Below, in pieces: positions 5,660 to 15,490 of a stretch of DNA of 38,212 nucleotides. Position 1 is the first letter of the stretch; each line of letters starts with the position of its first letter. This DNA comes from SXXH01 sp041165735. Lineage in GTDB: Bacteria; Planctomycetota; UBA1135; GCA-002686595. Where the stretch lies: positions 1 through 38,212 of the forward strand of contig JBKDQQ010000017.1 in assembly GCA_046341775.1 (NCBI GenBank), in the 5' to 3' direction. The notes beneath the pieces were generated by a model that was not told the origin of the DNA, did no database searches, and was given only the letters and a program-made list of their open reading frames with translations. Position numbers and translations under genes: made by a program.

Positions 5660-8368
5660 TCAATCGTAGGGCAAGGGCGACCAATGCGCAACGCCCGGAT
5701 CCCGCACGGGGCCTGCGGGTCCGAATAGGACTCCCTCGAGCCGCGCGCCGATGCGCACGGCTTGCGCGAGCCACGCGTCGAGCCCCTCCGCACCGCCGCG
5801 CGGCGGAATGGGCGCGGCGACGCGCCGCGTCCCCGTCTCCACCACGCACTCGCGATCCTCGATGCGCCCCGCCGCGCCGCCCCACAGGATCATGCCCTCG
5901 ACGCGGCCGCCCACCGGCCTGCCGCGACGATCGACCAGGTAGTCGCGCAAGGCGGGAAAGCGCGTGCGCCACGGCTCCGATTCGACGGGCGTGGCGGCGT
6001 AGCGCGCGAGGATGGTCGACGAACCGGGGTCCGCGATGGCGCTCGCCATCCATCCCGTTCCGCGCGCGTCGTAGACCAGCGCCTGGCCGCAACCGACGTA
6101 GGCGTTGTCCAAGAGGATGTTGTCGCGTCCACCCCCGACGAGCGCGCCCCAGTTGCAACGCACGTGCAGGTTGCGCTCGACGACGATGCCGCTCGCCATG
6201 TCGTCCAGGTACACGGCGTTCTGGTAGCGCGCGTCGCTGCCCTCGATGTCGTGGAAGATGTTGCCGCGGATGATGTTGCCTTGCGTGGTCCAGTCGCGGC
6301 CGAAGTACAGCGCGCCCGCGTCGCCGGTTTCCTGCACGACATGGTGGATGTGGTTCGCTTCGATCGCGTGGTCCACTCCGGCGGCCATCAGGGCGAAGTG
6401 CGGCAGTTCGCGGAACTCGTTGCGCGCCACGCGCGCACCGACGCCATCGAGGCGCACGGCCGGGTGGTAGGTGCGCAGCACGCGTCCCGTGCGCTCGAAC
6501 AAGCAGTCCGACACCTCGTGTTCCGACGACGCCAACGAGGCCCGATCCCCGCCGGACAGCACGACGCCGTGCCCGCCGACGTCCTCGAAGCGCGAGGCGA
6601 GCACGCGGCAGGAGCGGCCCGACAGGCGCAGCGCGTCCGCGCCGATCCAACGGAAGTCGCAGTGCTCGACGACCACGTCCTCGACGCCCGTGCCGAGCAC
6701 CGCGCCGCCGCGCGTGGCCGAGAACACCAGCCCTTCGAGGCGCACCTGCGCGGTGCCCCCGAGCACCACGAGCGGCTCCGCGAGCAGCGTGACTGCGGCC
6801 TCCGGCGGCGCGTCGTCCGCGAACCACGCGACGAGACGCGCGCCGCGCGCGTCGATCCACGCCTCGCCGGGCGTGTCCAGCTCGCCCAAGGCGTTGACGA
6901 TGCGCCAGCGCGCGCGCGCCGCGAGCCCGTAGCGGTGCGGCCGGTCGAGCGCGACCACGCCTGCTTCGTCGACGGCGGCGATGCGCAACTGCTCGTCGCT
7001 CCAATCCCAGTTCCAGTAGCCGTGCGCCCAGGCGTCCTCCTCGACGGCCCAGCGCGCGGCCTGCGCGCGGTCCCCGTGGCGGAACCTGCCGGGGCGCGGG
7101 TGCTCCACCTTGCGGTCCGCGGCGGGGATGTCGGCTTCCGCGAGGCGCGGGGCCGAACCGGCGTCGATCAGCTCGTGGATCGGCGCGTGCCCGCGGTCGG
7201 GCCATGCGGCGAGCGACATGGCGCCATCGCGCGCCAGCACTTCGCTGTGGATCGCCTCGACGGCCACGCCATGGCCGCCGTGCACCGGACCCGAAAGCCC
7301 GCCGCGCCATCCGTCGAGCTCGGACAGTGTCAAGCAGGCTTGACGAGCCCTCCCGCGCGCCCGCGCCGGCAATCGCCCCTGCAATTCGGCGTCGGGCTCG
7401 CGCCAGCGCTCCGCTCCCAAGGCGAGGGCGCCGCGCAGGCGCGTGGCGCCGGGCTTCGATCCGGCGCGCGGCCGCAGCACGAGCGGGGGATGCCCGGCGC
7501 CGATGCGCAGGCTGGAGCGCAGCTCGTGCACGCCTTCGGCGAGTTCGAGGACGCAGGGGCGCTGCGTGCCCGCGATCCGCGCCACGGCCTCGTGCAGGTC
7601 GCGCGCCGTCTCGGCCCCGTCGACATCGGCCCTCGCGAGATCGGCGCCGACGACGATCAGGCGCGGTTTCGCGCGCGGATCGGCCTCCGGGGCATGGTCG
7701 CCGCGCACGCATCCGCCGAGGCACAGGCAAGCCGCCGCGACCAGCATGGCCCCCGTGGCGCGCGCCATGCGGGCCAACTGACGGTCGTGCAGGCGCGTCA
7801 GCGAGGCGAGGGCCGCGATGGCCCCGATGCCGCACCACAGCATGTCGCTCTGCGTGTCGAAGGCGTAGCCCTGCGTGCCGAGGAACGCTTCGGCAGCCTC
7901 GCTGGACACGACCGCCGCCGCCCATTCGACCAGTTCGTAGACCGCCGACAGCGCCAGCGCGAAGCACACGACGAGGAACGCCAGCCACCCGCCGCGCCGG
8001 AGCGGGGAGGTGCGCACGATCAGCTCGCGCGCGATGATCGCGGGTCCGAAGCCCTGCCAGAAGTGACCCAGCTTGTCGTAGTTGTTGCGCGACTGGTCGA
8101 ACCAGTCCCGCACCCAATCGCCGGCCGGGACGAGCGCGTAGGTGTAGCGGCCGCCCACGCACAGGATGACCATGTGGATCGCCGCCACCATCCACGCCAG
8201 GCGCGACAGCGGGAAGCGCCGCGTCGTCGCCAGCATCGTGGCCAGGCCGACCATCGCCGGCAGGGTCTCGAGCAGCCATGTCAGGCGATCGTGCGGCGCG
8301 ACGCCCGACCACGCGAGCACCGCGAGCACGATGGCGGACAACGAGGCGCGGTAGGCGGCGTCGCTCAC
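5660..8368 (-). CDS. DUF2238 (YjdF-like) membrane protein fused to a beta-helix lipoprotein
   Basis: The product is 902 aa from a GTG at 8368 that overlaps the DTW gene stop (GTGA). Residues 1-195 are a complete DUF2238/YjdF-type polytopic membrane protein: NNYDKLGHFWQGFGPAIIAREL (about 95-115), VYELVEW (143-149), FLGTQGYAFDTQSDM (162-176). Directly after it, residues 201-220 read as a second, lipoprotein-type signal (MARATGAMLVAAACLCLGGC, in-frame ATG at 7768). Residues about 235-900 are an exported right-handed parallel beta-helix protein of the pectate-lyase-like type, with ARDLHEAVARI near its start and rungs such as EANHIHHVVQETGDAGALYFG and RGNIIRGNIFHDI. No stop separates the parts. 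Either a true fusion anchors the beta-helix to the membrane, or a second protein is initiated at 7768. Beta-helix proteins of this sort commonly bind or cleave polysaccharide; the substrate is unknown. Confidence 0.82.
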   Translation of the reverse strand: MSDAAYRASLSAIVLAVLAWSGVAPHDRLTWLLETLPAMVGLATMLATTRRFPLSRLAWMVAAIHMVILCVGGRYTYALVPAGDWVRDWFDQSRNNYDKLGHFWQGFGPAIIARELIVRTSPLRRGGWLAFLVVCFALALSAVYELVEWAAAVVSSEAAEAFLGTQGYAFDTQSDMLWCGIGAIAALASLTRLHDRQLARMARATGAMLVAAACLCLGGCVRGDHAPEADPRAKPRLIVVGADLARADVDGAETARDLHEAVARIAGTQRPCVLELAEGVHELRSSLRIGAGHPPLVLRPRAGSKPGATRLRGALALGAERWREPDAELQGRLPARARGRARQACLTLSELDGWRGGLSGPVHGGHGVAVEAIHSEVLARDGAMSLAAWPDRGHAPIHELIDAGSAPRLAEADIPAADRKVEHPRPGRFRHGDRAQAARWAVEEDAWAHGYWNWDWSDEQLRIAAVDEAGVVALDRPHRYGLAARARWRIVNALGELDTPGEAWIDARGARLVAWFADDAPPEAAVTLLAEPLVVLGGTAQVRLEGLVFSATRGGAVLGTGVEDVVVEHCDFRWIGADALRLSGRSCRVLASRFEDVGGHGVVLSGGDRASLASSEHEVSDCLFERTGRVLRTYHPAVRLDGVGARVARNEFRELPHFALMAAGVDHAIEANHIHHVVQETGDAGALYFGRDWTTQGNIIRGNIFHDIEGSDARYQNAVYLDDMASGIVVERNLHVRCNWGALVGGGRDNILLDNAYVGCGQALVYDARGTGWMASAIADPGSSTILARYAATPVESEPWRTRFPALRDYLVDRRGRPVGGRVEGMILWGGAAGRIEDRECVVETGTRRVAAPIPPRGGAEGLDAWLAQAVRIGARLEGVLFGPAGPVRDPGVAHWSPLPYD
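7329..7344. repeat. Dispersed palindrome GTCAAG-N4-CTTGAC, copy 2 (spacer cagg)
   Basis: An exact copy inside the DUF2238/beta-helix gene, codons 342-347 (minus strand codons CGT CAA GCC TGC TTG ACA). The flanks again are T before and G after. The encoded residues (RQACLT) are unrelated to those at the other copies, so the DNA rather than the protein is conserved. Confidence 0.6.
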
Positions 8369-9012
8369 GCTCGATCCCCGTCCTTCCGCCGGCCGCGCGT
8401 GTCGAGCGTGCGCTCGACCTTGAGGTGCAGGATGCGCTCGAGCTCGTGCTGCACCTCAGCCCCCTCGAGGATCCCGAGCGCGCGCGCGATGGCCTCGAAG
8501 GTCGACAGGCGCTCCGCCTGCGGATGCTTGCGCAGTTCGAAGCGCCGCGTCGGACCTTCCGGCAGGCGCACCGCGACCAATCGCGCCAGCGGCGCTTCGT
8601 TGGTCGCCATGCGCCGCGCCTGGCGCCAGTTGCCGTCCGGCACGACCAGCGTCGTCGGGCGATCGCCGACCAGTTCGCGCGTCAGTTCGACCGCGCCCGC
8701 GACCGGGGATAGCAGCAGGGTCGACCGCCCTTCCTCCTCCAGCCCCTCGTAGTGCACGCGATCCTCGGGCAACCCCACCGTGCGCAGCTCGCCGCGCGCC
8801 AAGGTCAACGGCACGAGCCGCGCCGTGCCGGTGGTCTTGTGCACTTCGCGACGATGGACCAGGACGACCACCTTCGTGCGCGTCTCCATGCGCCGCGCCT
8901 CGCCGCACAAGCACGCGCCGACCGGCAAGGCGCAGCTTCCGCAGCGCGGCGCCACGGTGCGGCTCTTGAACGGCGCGATGCCTCGTTCGTCGGCGCGCGG
9001 GGCATCGCTCAT
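8365..9012 (-). CDS. DTW-domain protein, tRNA-uridine aminocarboxypropyltransferase-like (TapT/YfiP family)
   Basis: The product is 215 aa. An N-terminal Cys cluster (CGSCALPVGACLC, about residues 25-37) is followed by LVHRREVHKTTGTARL, LLSPVAG and VVPDGNWRQARRM. The last is the family signature, with DGNW where most members have D(G/A)TW; the C-terminal half keeps LRKHPQAERLSTFEAIARAL. Characterised members transfer the aminocarboxypropyl group of S-adenosylmethionine to a uridine of tRNA (acp3U). The T-to-N change in the eponymous motif is unusual but the flanking Trp-Arg-Gln-Ala-Arg is intact. The start at 9012 overlaps the stop of an upstream 44-codon ORF (ATGA), and the stop overlaps the next gene (GTGA), so the three are probably one mRNA. 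Confidence 0.88.
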   Translation of the reverse strand: MSDAPRADERGIAPFKSRTVAPRCGSCALPVGACLCGEARRMETRTKVVVLVHRREVHKTTGTARLVPLTLARGELRTVGLPEDRVHYEGLEEEGRSTLLLSPVAGAVELTRELVGDRPTTLVVPDGNWRQARRMATNEAPLARLVAVRLPEGPTRRFELRKHPQAERLSTFEAIARALGILEGAEVQHELERILHLKVERTLDTRGRRKDGDRA

Positions 9013-9143
9013 CCCCGGCCTCCTCCTCGCGGCGCGGCGCGGAGCTCGGGCGGGCTTCCGCGAGGGCTTCGCGCGCGGAAGCCTCGCAAGCGCCGCGGCG
9101 CCTGCAGCGCTTCGCTCGCGGTGACCACGGAGGGCGCGCCCAT
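9009..9143 (-). CDS. Leaderless 44-codon ORF ahead of the DTW gene
   Basis: The ATG at 9143 lies exactly 6 nt after a TATGCT hexamer (9150-9155), the same arrangement seen at several genes here. The ORF encodes an Arg/Pro/Ala-rich peptide beginning MGAPSVVTASEALQ and ends by overlapping the DTW start (ATGA at 9009-9012). It may be a translated leader coupling ribosomes into the DTW gene rather than a functional protein. No homology is recognised. Confidence 0.35.
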   Translation of the reverse strand: MGAPSVVTASEALQAPRRLRGFRARSPRGSPPELRAAPRGGGRG

Positions 9144-9149
9144 GGCGCG

Positions 9150-9155
9150 AGCATA
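9150..9155 (-). promoter_or_regulatory. -10 hexamer TATGCT of the DTW operon
   Basis: TATGCT is followed by 6 nt and an ATG. No good -35 is visible 16-18 bp upstream. It would place the transcript start at or next to the ATG at 9143. Confidence 0.45.
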
Positions 9156-9200
9156 GCAGTCCCGGCACGATGCCCGCGGGCTTGGCGCGCGCGGATGGCC

Positions 9201-9206
9201 TAGCAT
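9201..9206 (+). promoter_or_regulatory. -10 hexamer TAGCAT of the FGE gene
   Basis: TAGCAT precedes the ATG at 9214 by 7 nt. It overlaps the alternative ATG at 9205, which argues for the 9214 start and for a leaderless transcript. Confidence 0.4.
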
Positions 9207-9213
9207 GGTGCGC

Positions 9214-10260
9214 ATGCAGCGCGCCCGCCTCGCACCGCTCCTCCTCGCCGCCGCGTCCACGGCCTGCGCGCCGGAGCAACCCGCCTCCGATGGCGCCGCG
9301 CCGCCCCGTCCGGCGCCGCCCGGCATGGTCTGGATCCCTCCGGGCGAGTTCGACATGGGCGGCACTGGTCCCTTGGCCCGCGCGGACGAGGTCCCGGTGC
9401 ACCGCGTGCGCTTGGAGGGCTTCTGGATCGATCGCACGGAGGTCACGAACGCGCAGTACGCGGCCTTCGTCGCCGCCACGGGCTACACCACCGTCGCCGA
9501 GCGGGCCGTCGATTGGGAGGTGCTGCGACGCCAACTGCCGGAGGGCGCGCAGCGTCCCGACGAGGCGCTGTTGGCTCCCGGCTCGCTCGTCTTCGTCGCG
9601 CCGGAGTCGCGACCCGATCCCGAGGACTACGCGAGCTGGTGGCGTTGGACGCCGGGCGCGTGCTGGAAGCACCCAGCGGGCCCCGGCAGCGGCGTGGAAG
9701 GCAAGGACGACGAGCCCGTGGTGCACATCGCCTTCGAGGACGCGCTCGCGTATTGCGCGTGGGCCGGCAAGTCCCTGCCCACCGAGGCGCAATGGGAGCG
9801 CGCCGCGCGCGGCGGACTCGCCGGCAAGCACAACGCATGGGGCGACGAGCCCATCGACGAGCGGCGCGCCAACACCTGGCAAGGCGAGTTCCCCGTGTCG
9901 AACACGCGCGCGGATGGCCACGCCATGGCGGCGCCCGTCGCGAGCTATCCGCCCAACGGATGGGGGCTGCACGACATGGCGGGCAACGTGTGGGAGTGGT
10001 GCCTCGACTTGTACGCCGAGGACGCCTACGCGCTGGCGCTCGCCGCGGCCGGCGGCGCGACGGTGGTGGACCCGCGCGGTCCGTCCGAGGCGCGCGACCC
10101 GCGCAACCCGCGCGCCAAGGACTCGCGCGTGCAGCGTGGCGGCTCGTTCCTGTGCAACGACTCGTACTGCGCCTCGTACAGGCCGAGCGCGCGCATGTCG
10201 TGCGCCCCCGACACGGGTTCCTCGCACGTCGGGTTCCGCTGCGTGCTCGCGCCGTCCTGA
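9214..10260 (+). CDS. Formylglycine-generating enzyme (SUMF1 family) with both catalytic Cys and an export signal
   Basis: The product is 348 aa (351 if started at 9205). The N-terminus is a signal peptide ending in a lipobox-like STAC (Cys18), then a Pro/Ala linker. The FGE fold follows: MVWIPPGEFDMGG, FWIDRTEVTNAQYAAFVAATGY, DEPVVHIAFEDALAYCAWAGKSLPTEAQWE (split across two strands), GWGLHDMAGNVWEWC. The end has GGSFLCNDSYCASYR and DTGSSHVGFRC, matching human FGE (GGSYMCHRSYC). Cys314 and Cys319 are the two active-site cysteines that hold Cu(I) in characterised aerobic FGEs. It should oxidise the sulfatase Cys (CxPxR) to formylglycine. Well-studied bacterial FGEs are cytosolic, so an exported one is notable. 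No sulfatase gene is in this window. It converges on clpB across a shared terminator. Confidence 0.9.
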   Translation: MQRARLAPLLLAAASTACAPEQPASDGAAPPRPAPPGMVWIPPGEFDMGGTGPLARADEVPVHRVRLEGFWIDRTEVTNAQYAAFVAATGYTTVAERAVDWEVLRRQLPEGAQRPDEALLAPGSLVFVAPESRPDPEDYASWWRWTPGACWKHPAGPGSGVEGKDDEPVVHIAFEDALAYCAWAGKSLPTEAQWERAARGGLAGKHNAWGDEPIDERRANTWQGEFPVSNTRADGHAMAAPVASYPPNGWGLHDMAGNVWEWCLDLYAEDAYALALAAAGGATVVDPRGPSEARDPRNPRAKDSRVQRGGSFLCNDSYCASYRPSARMSCAPDTGSSHVGFRCVLAPS

Positions 10261-10285
10261 ACCTTCCGGCAAGACGCGCAAGAGG

Positions 10286-10314
10286 CGGGGCCGGCGGTCG
10301 TCCCGCCGGCCCCG
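10286..10314. terminator. Strong stem-loop between convergent FGE gene and clpB
   Basis: A 12-bp perfect GC stem (10286-10297 with 10303-10314) with the 5-nt loop tcgtc. It lies 26 bp after the FGE stop and 43 bp after the clpB stop, so it can serve both directions. T-tracts are absent, as is usual at this GC content. Confidence 0.75.
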
Positions 10315-10356
10315 TCGCGCGCCGCTCGCGCCATTCCCCGCGCCGCGGCGCGCGGA

Positions 10357-12900
<2,544 letters not shown>

Positions 12901-13040
12901 ATGGAGTCCCCCCTTGGACGTCCGCCTCTAGGCAAGGCTCGTGCCAGCCGTCGAACCGCCCTAGGAGGGCTGAAAAGGGGGTGTGGCGCGCAAATTGCTG
13001 CCGTAATGACATACATGAGAGCCAAAATGGCCGAATAAGA

Positions 13041-13083
13041 GACATGGCGACATGGCAAATCGCAATGATCTACTTGACATGGC
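13041..13083. repeat. Three direct GACATGGC repeats in the clpB-merR intergenic region
   Basis: Exact 8-bp copies lie at 13041-13048, 13049-13056 and 13076-13083; the first two abut and the third overlaps the merR -35 element. Direct repeats over a divergent promoter region suggest a regulator-binding array, perhaps for the MerR protein itself. Confidence 0.5.
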
Positions 13084-13102
13084 GCTAAGTCGAGTTGATA
13101 CT
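13074..13102 (+). promoter_or_regulatory. merR promoter, TTGACA-17-GATACT
   Basis: The -35 TTGACA (13074-13079) and -10 GATACT (13097-13102) are separated by 17 bp. The in-frame ATG at 13109 begins 6 nt after the -10, so the message is probably leaderless. A small inverted repeat GAGT-TGAT-ACTC (13092-13103) overlaps the -10. Confidence 0.7.
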
Positions 13103-13108
13103 CATGGC

Positions 13109-13777
13109 ATGGGCGATAGCTCCGTCAACCCCACCTACACCCTCGAGCAATTGGCCGAAGCCTCGGGCATCAACGAGCGCACGATCCGCAGCTACATCGC
13201 TCGCGGCTTGCTCCCGCCGCCCGTGGGCCGGGGGCGCGCGTCGAGCTACGAGTCCGCGCACCTCGTGCGACTGAAGTTCATCCAGGCCGTCCGGACCGCA
13301 GCTCGTCCCTACGACCTCCCGTTGGCGAAGGTCGAAGCCCTGCTGCAGACCTTGCCTCCCGAGCAGGTGGCGCGCATCGCCAACGGGGAGGAGCAGGTGC
13401 GTTCCGTCCTCATGGGCGCTCTGGACCCGTCGCTGCTGCGTCGTCAGCGCCAGTCGTGGCGAGGCGCGCCGCCGGCCATGTCGATGCCCATCGTGCAAGA
13501 GGCGTCGTCGGATCGGTTGGTGCGGGACCATGAGCCTTCGTACCCGTTTGATCCCTCACTGGCCTTTCATCCGATCGTCAAGGTCACGCGCAACGCACCT
13601 GCCGCGCGGCGCGCTGCTCCTTCGGCGCACGAGTCCAGCGATTCCACCTGGCTCGGGATCGATGTCACCAGCGAAGTGCGCCTGTCGGTGCGCGCTTCCG
13701 ATCCGCAAGCGCGAGAACGCTTGCTCCACTTGGCCGGGCGGTTGCGGGCGTGGCTCGAAGGAGGCCACGACGAGTGA
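13109..13777 (+). CDS. MerR-family transcriptional regulator, divergent from clpB
   Basis: The product is 222 aa from the leaderless ATG at 13109; an in-frame ATG at 13052 lies upstream of the promoter and is rejected. Residues 9-75 are a MerR winged helix: YTLEQLAEASGINERTIRSYIARGLL and the wing VGRGRASSYESAHLVRLKFIQAVR. A dimerisation-like helix (LPLAKVEALLQTLPPEQVARI) follows, then a linker and a distinct C-terminal segment (WLGIDVTSEVRLSVRASDPQ) that could be a small effector or interaction domain. There is no Cys-based metal site, so it is not a CueR/MerR metal sensor. The position beside clpB suggests HspR-like heat-shock control; the position before a VWA gene suggests a regulator of that operon. 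Both are inference. Confidence 0.85.
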   Translation: MGDSSVNPTYTLEQLAEASGINERTIRSYIARGLLPPPVGRGRASSYESAHLVRLKFIQAVRTAARPYDLPLAKVEALLQTLPPEQVARIANGEEQVRSVLMGALDPSLLRRQRQSWRGAPPAMSMPIVQEASSDRLVRDHEPSYPFDPSLAFHPIVKVTRNAPAARRAAPSAHESSDSTWLGIDVTSEVRLSVRASDPQARERLLHLAGRLRAWLEGGHDE

Positions 13778-13951
13778 GCCGGCGCGACTGACGCGGAGCT
13801 GAGGCTTCGCGCGTGCCGCGTGCAGCGCGGCGAGGACTTCAAGAAACGCACACGCGTGTGCGGGCGCCACCGGTCTGCCCGTGCTCGAGCTTCCAGCAGA
13901 TCCGACCGGTGCTTCGAACTTCCATCCACCTCATCCACGGAGACGAGCAAC

Positions 13952-15232
13952 ATGAACGACCACGACAACCAGGACACCTTCGACTTCTCCGCCCGCTTCG
14001 ACGTGCCCGTGTGCGACAAGGCCGGCGGCCGGCGGCACCTGATCCTCGAGCTGCGCACGCCGCCCGTGCTGCAGGACTTGACGCGCCAACCCCTCGACCT
14101 CGCCTTCGTGGTCGATGCATCGAGTTCGATGTCGGGGTCGCGGCTCGAGTCGGTCAAGCAAGCCCTCTCGATGATCGCCGGCGCCTTGCGCGACGAGGAC
14201 CGGGTCTCCTTGGTGAGCTTCGCCAACGATGTGCGCATCCACGTCCATGGCGCGAGCATCGGGGAAGGCGGACGTGCCGCGCTCCTCGCCGAGGCGTCCC
14301 AGCTCCAGACGCGCGGCAACACGAACCTCTCCGCGGGTTGGCTGGCGGGGGTCGAACTGGCGCGGTCGCAGCCCGACGAAGGCCGTCGACGCGCGGTGGT
14401 GCTGCTCTCGGATGGGCAGGCCAACGCCGGCGTGGTCGATCCCGTGCAGCTGGGCCGGCTCGCGGCCCGCTCCGCGAACCAAGGCGTCGCCACCACTTGC
14501 GTGGGCGTCGGTCACGGCTACTCCACGGCGCAACTGGGAGTCATCTCGGATGCGTCCGGTGGGCGCTTCCACCACGCGGATACGCCCGAGGCGATCGTCG
14601 AGGTCCTCGTCGGCGAGCTCGGCGAGTTGGCGGTGGTCGCCGCCGAACGCCTCGAGTTGCGACTCGCCGCGCCGCAGGGCATGGGCGTGCAGGTCCTCTC
14701 GGGAGCGACCGCGCGCGTCGTCGCCGGCCAGCACCGCCTGAGGGTGGGTGCGGCCTACCGCGGGACGCCGCGCACGATCGTCGTCGCCCTCGACGCGCCG
14801 GCGCGCAGCGCCGGGTTCGAGGAGACGCTCCGCGCGACCCTCGTCGGTCGCGAGGCCTCGGGCGCCGCGCTGCGCCTCGCGTCGTCGGCGCGCCTGGCGT
14901 GGGGCGACGCGAGTGGCATGCGCGCCAGCGAGGCGGACGCCTTGCTCGTGGCGCGCAGCATGGCGGCGTGGCTCGGACAACAGGCGTTGAACCACAACGA
15001 AGCCGGCGACTACCACATGGTGCACGCGCTCGGCCTCCAACACATGGGAATCCTGCGCGAGCAACTCGAGCATGCCTCCGCGGCGTGCTCCGAACTCGAC
15101 AACCTGCAGATCTTCATGGACTCGGCCCAGCGCAGCATGGACCAGGCGGAGCGCAAGCGCATGTACGTGAACAGCCGCAAGGCGCTCTACCAGGAGCGCG
15201 ACCTGCGCGGGACGGAGGGCGACCAGTCGTGA
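13952..15232 (+). CDS. VWA-domain protein with intact MIDAS
   Basis: The product is 426 aa with no signal peptide, so probably cytosolic. The von Willebrand A domain (about 46-225) has a complete metal-ion-dependent adhesion site: DASSS (Asp55, Ser57, Ser59), Thr124 (RGNTNLSAG) and Asp154 (LLSDGQANAG). A beta-rich segment follows (about 230-335). The last 100 residues are alpha-helical and include AGDYHMVHALGLQHMGILRE and SMDQAERKRMYVNSRKALYQ. Such proteins usually act as Mg-dependent protein-interaction platforms. The gene is 174 bp downstream of merR and 258 bp upstream of the kinase, all on the plus strand. There is no MoxR-type ATPase neighbour. A GGAG Shine-Dalgarno sequence lies about 10 nt before the ATG. 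Confidence 0.88.
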   Translation: MNDHDNQDTFDFSARFDVPVCDKAGGRRHLILELRTPPVLQDLTRQPLDLAFVVDASSSMSGSRLESVKQALSMIAGALRDEDRVSLVSFANDVRIHVHGASIGEGGRAALLAEASQLQTRGNTNLSAGWLAGVELARSQPDEGRRRAVVLLSDGQANAGVVDPVQLGRLAARSANQGVATTCVGVGHGYSTAQLGVISDASGGRFHHADTPEAIVEVLVGELGELAVVAAERLELRLAAPQGMGVQVLSGATARVVAGQHRLRVGAAYRGTPRTIVVALDAPARSAGFEETLRATLVGREASGAALRLASSARLAWGDASGMRASEADALLVARSMAAWLGQQALNHNEAGDYHMVHALGLQHMGILREQLEHASAACSELDNLQIFMDSAQRSMDQAERKRMYVNSRKALYQERDLRGTEGDQS

Positions 15233-15490
15233 GCGCCGCCGCCGGCCGCGGTGCATGCTCGCCGCGGCCGGCGCTTCCATCCTTCGGCCCGTGCTCGGCG
15301 CGGGGATTCGTGCCGCGCGCGAGCATCCACCCGCCGCGGTCCTTCGCCGGCCATCCCCGCGCCTGGTCGGTCGGGCCGCGATCTTGGTGGCTGCGCGCGG
15401 CCGCGCGGTCGGCGGTTCCCCGGGCAGCGAGTCCGCGTATCATGCCGGCGCGAGGCGGGTGGGCTCCTTCCCATCCGCGCGCGGCATCGC

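Noticed and set aside
2385..5669. 1094-aa plus-strand ORF
   Set aside because: Antisense to the TolC-like, lipoprotein, triple-CPVxG and oxidase genes; composition (Arg/Ala/Gly-rich, no motif) is a GC-rich shadow.
13092..13103. HspR-type HAIR operator
   Set aside because: GAGT-N4-ACTC has the wrong spacing (HAIR is CTTGAGT-N7-ACTCAAG) and short arms.
13052..13108. Extended MerR start at 13052
   Set aside because: It lies upstream of and through the TTGACA-17-GATACT promoter and its residues are not MerR-like; the start at 13109 is favoured.
13952..15232. VWA protein as part of a MoxR-VWA or ternary conflict system
   Set aside because: No MoxR ATPase or effector module is adjacent; nearest partners are a MerR regulator and a kinase.
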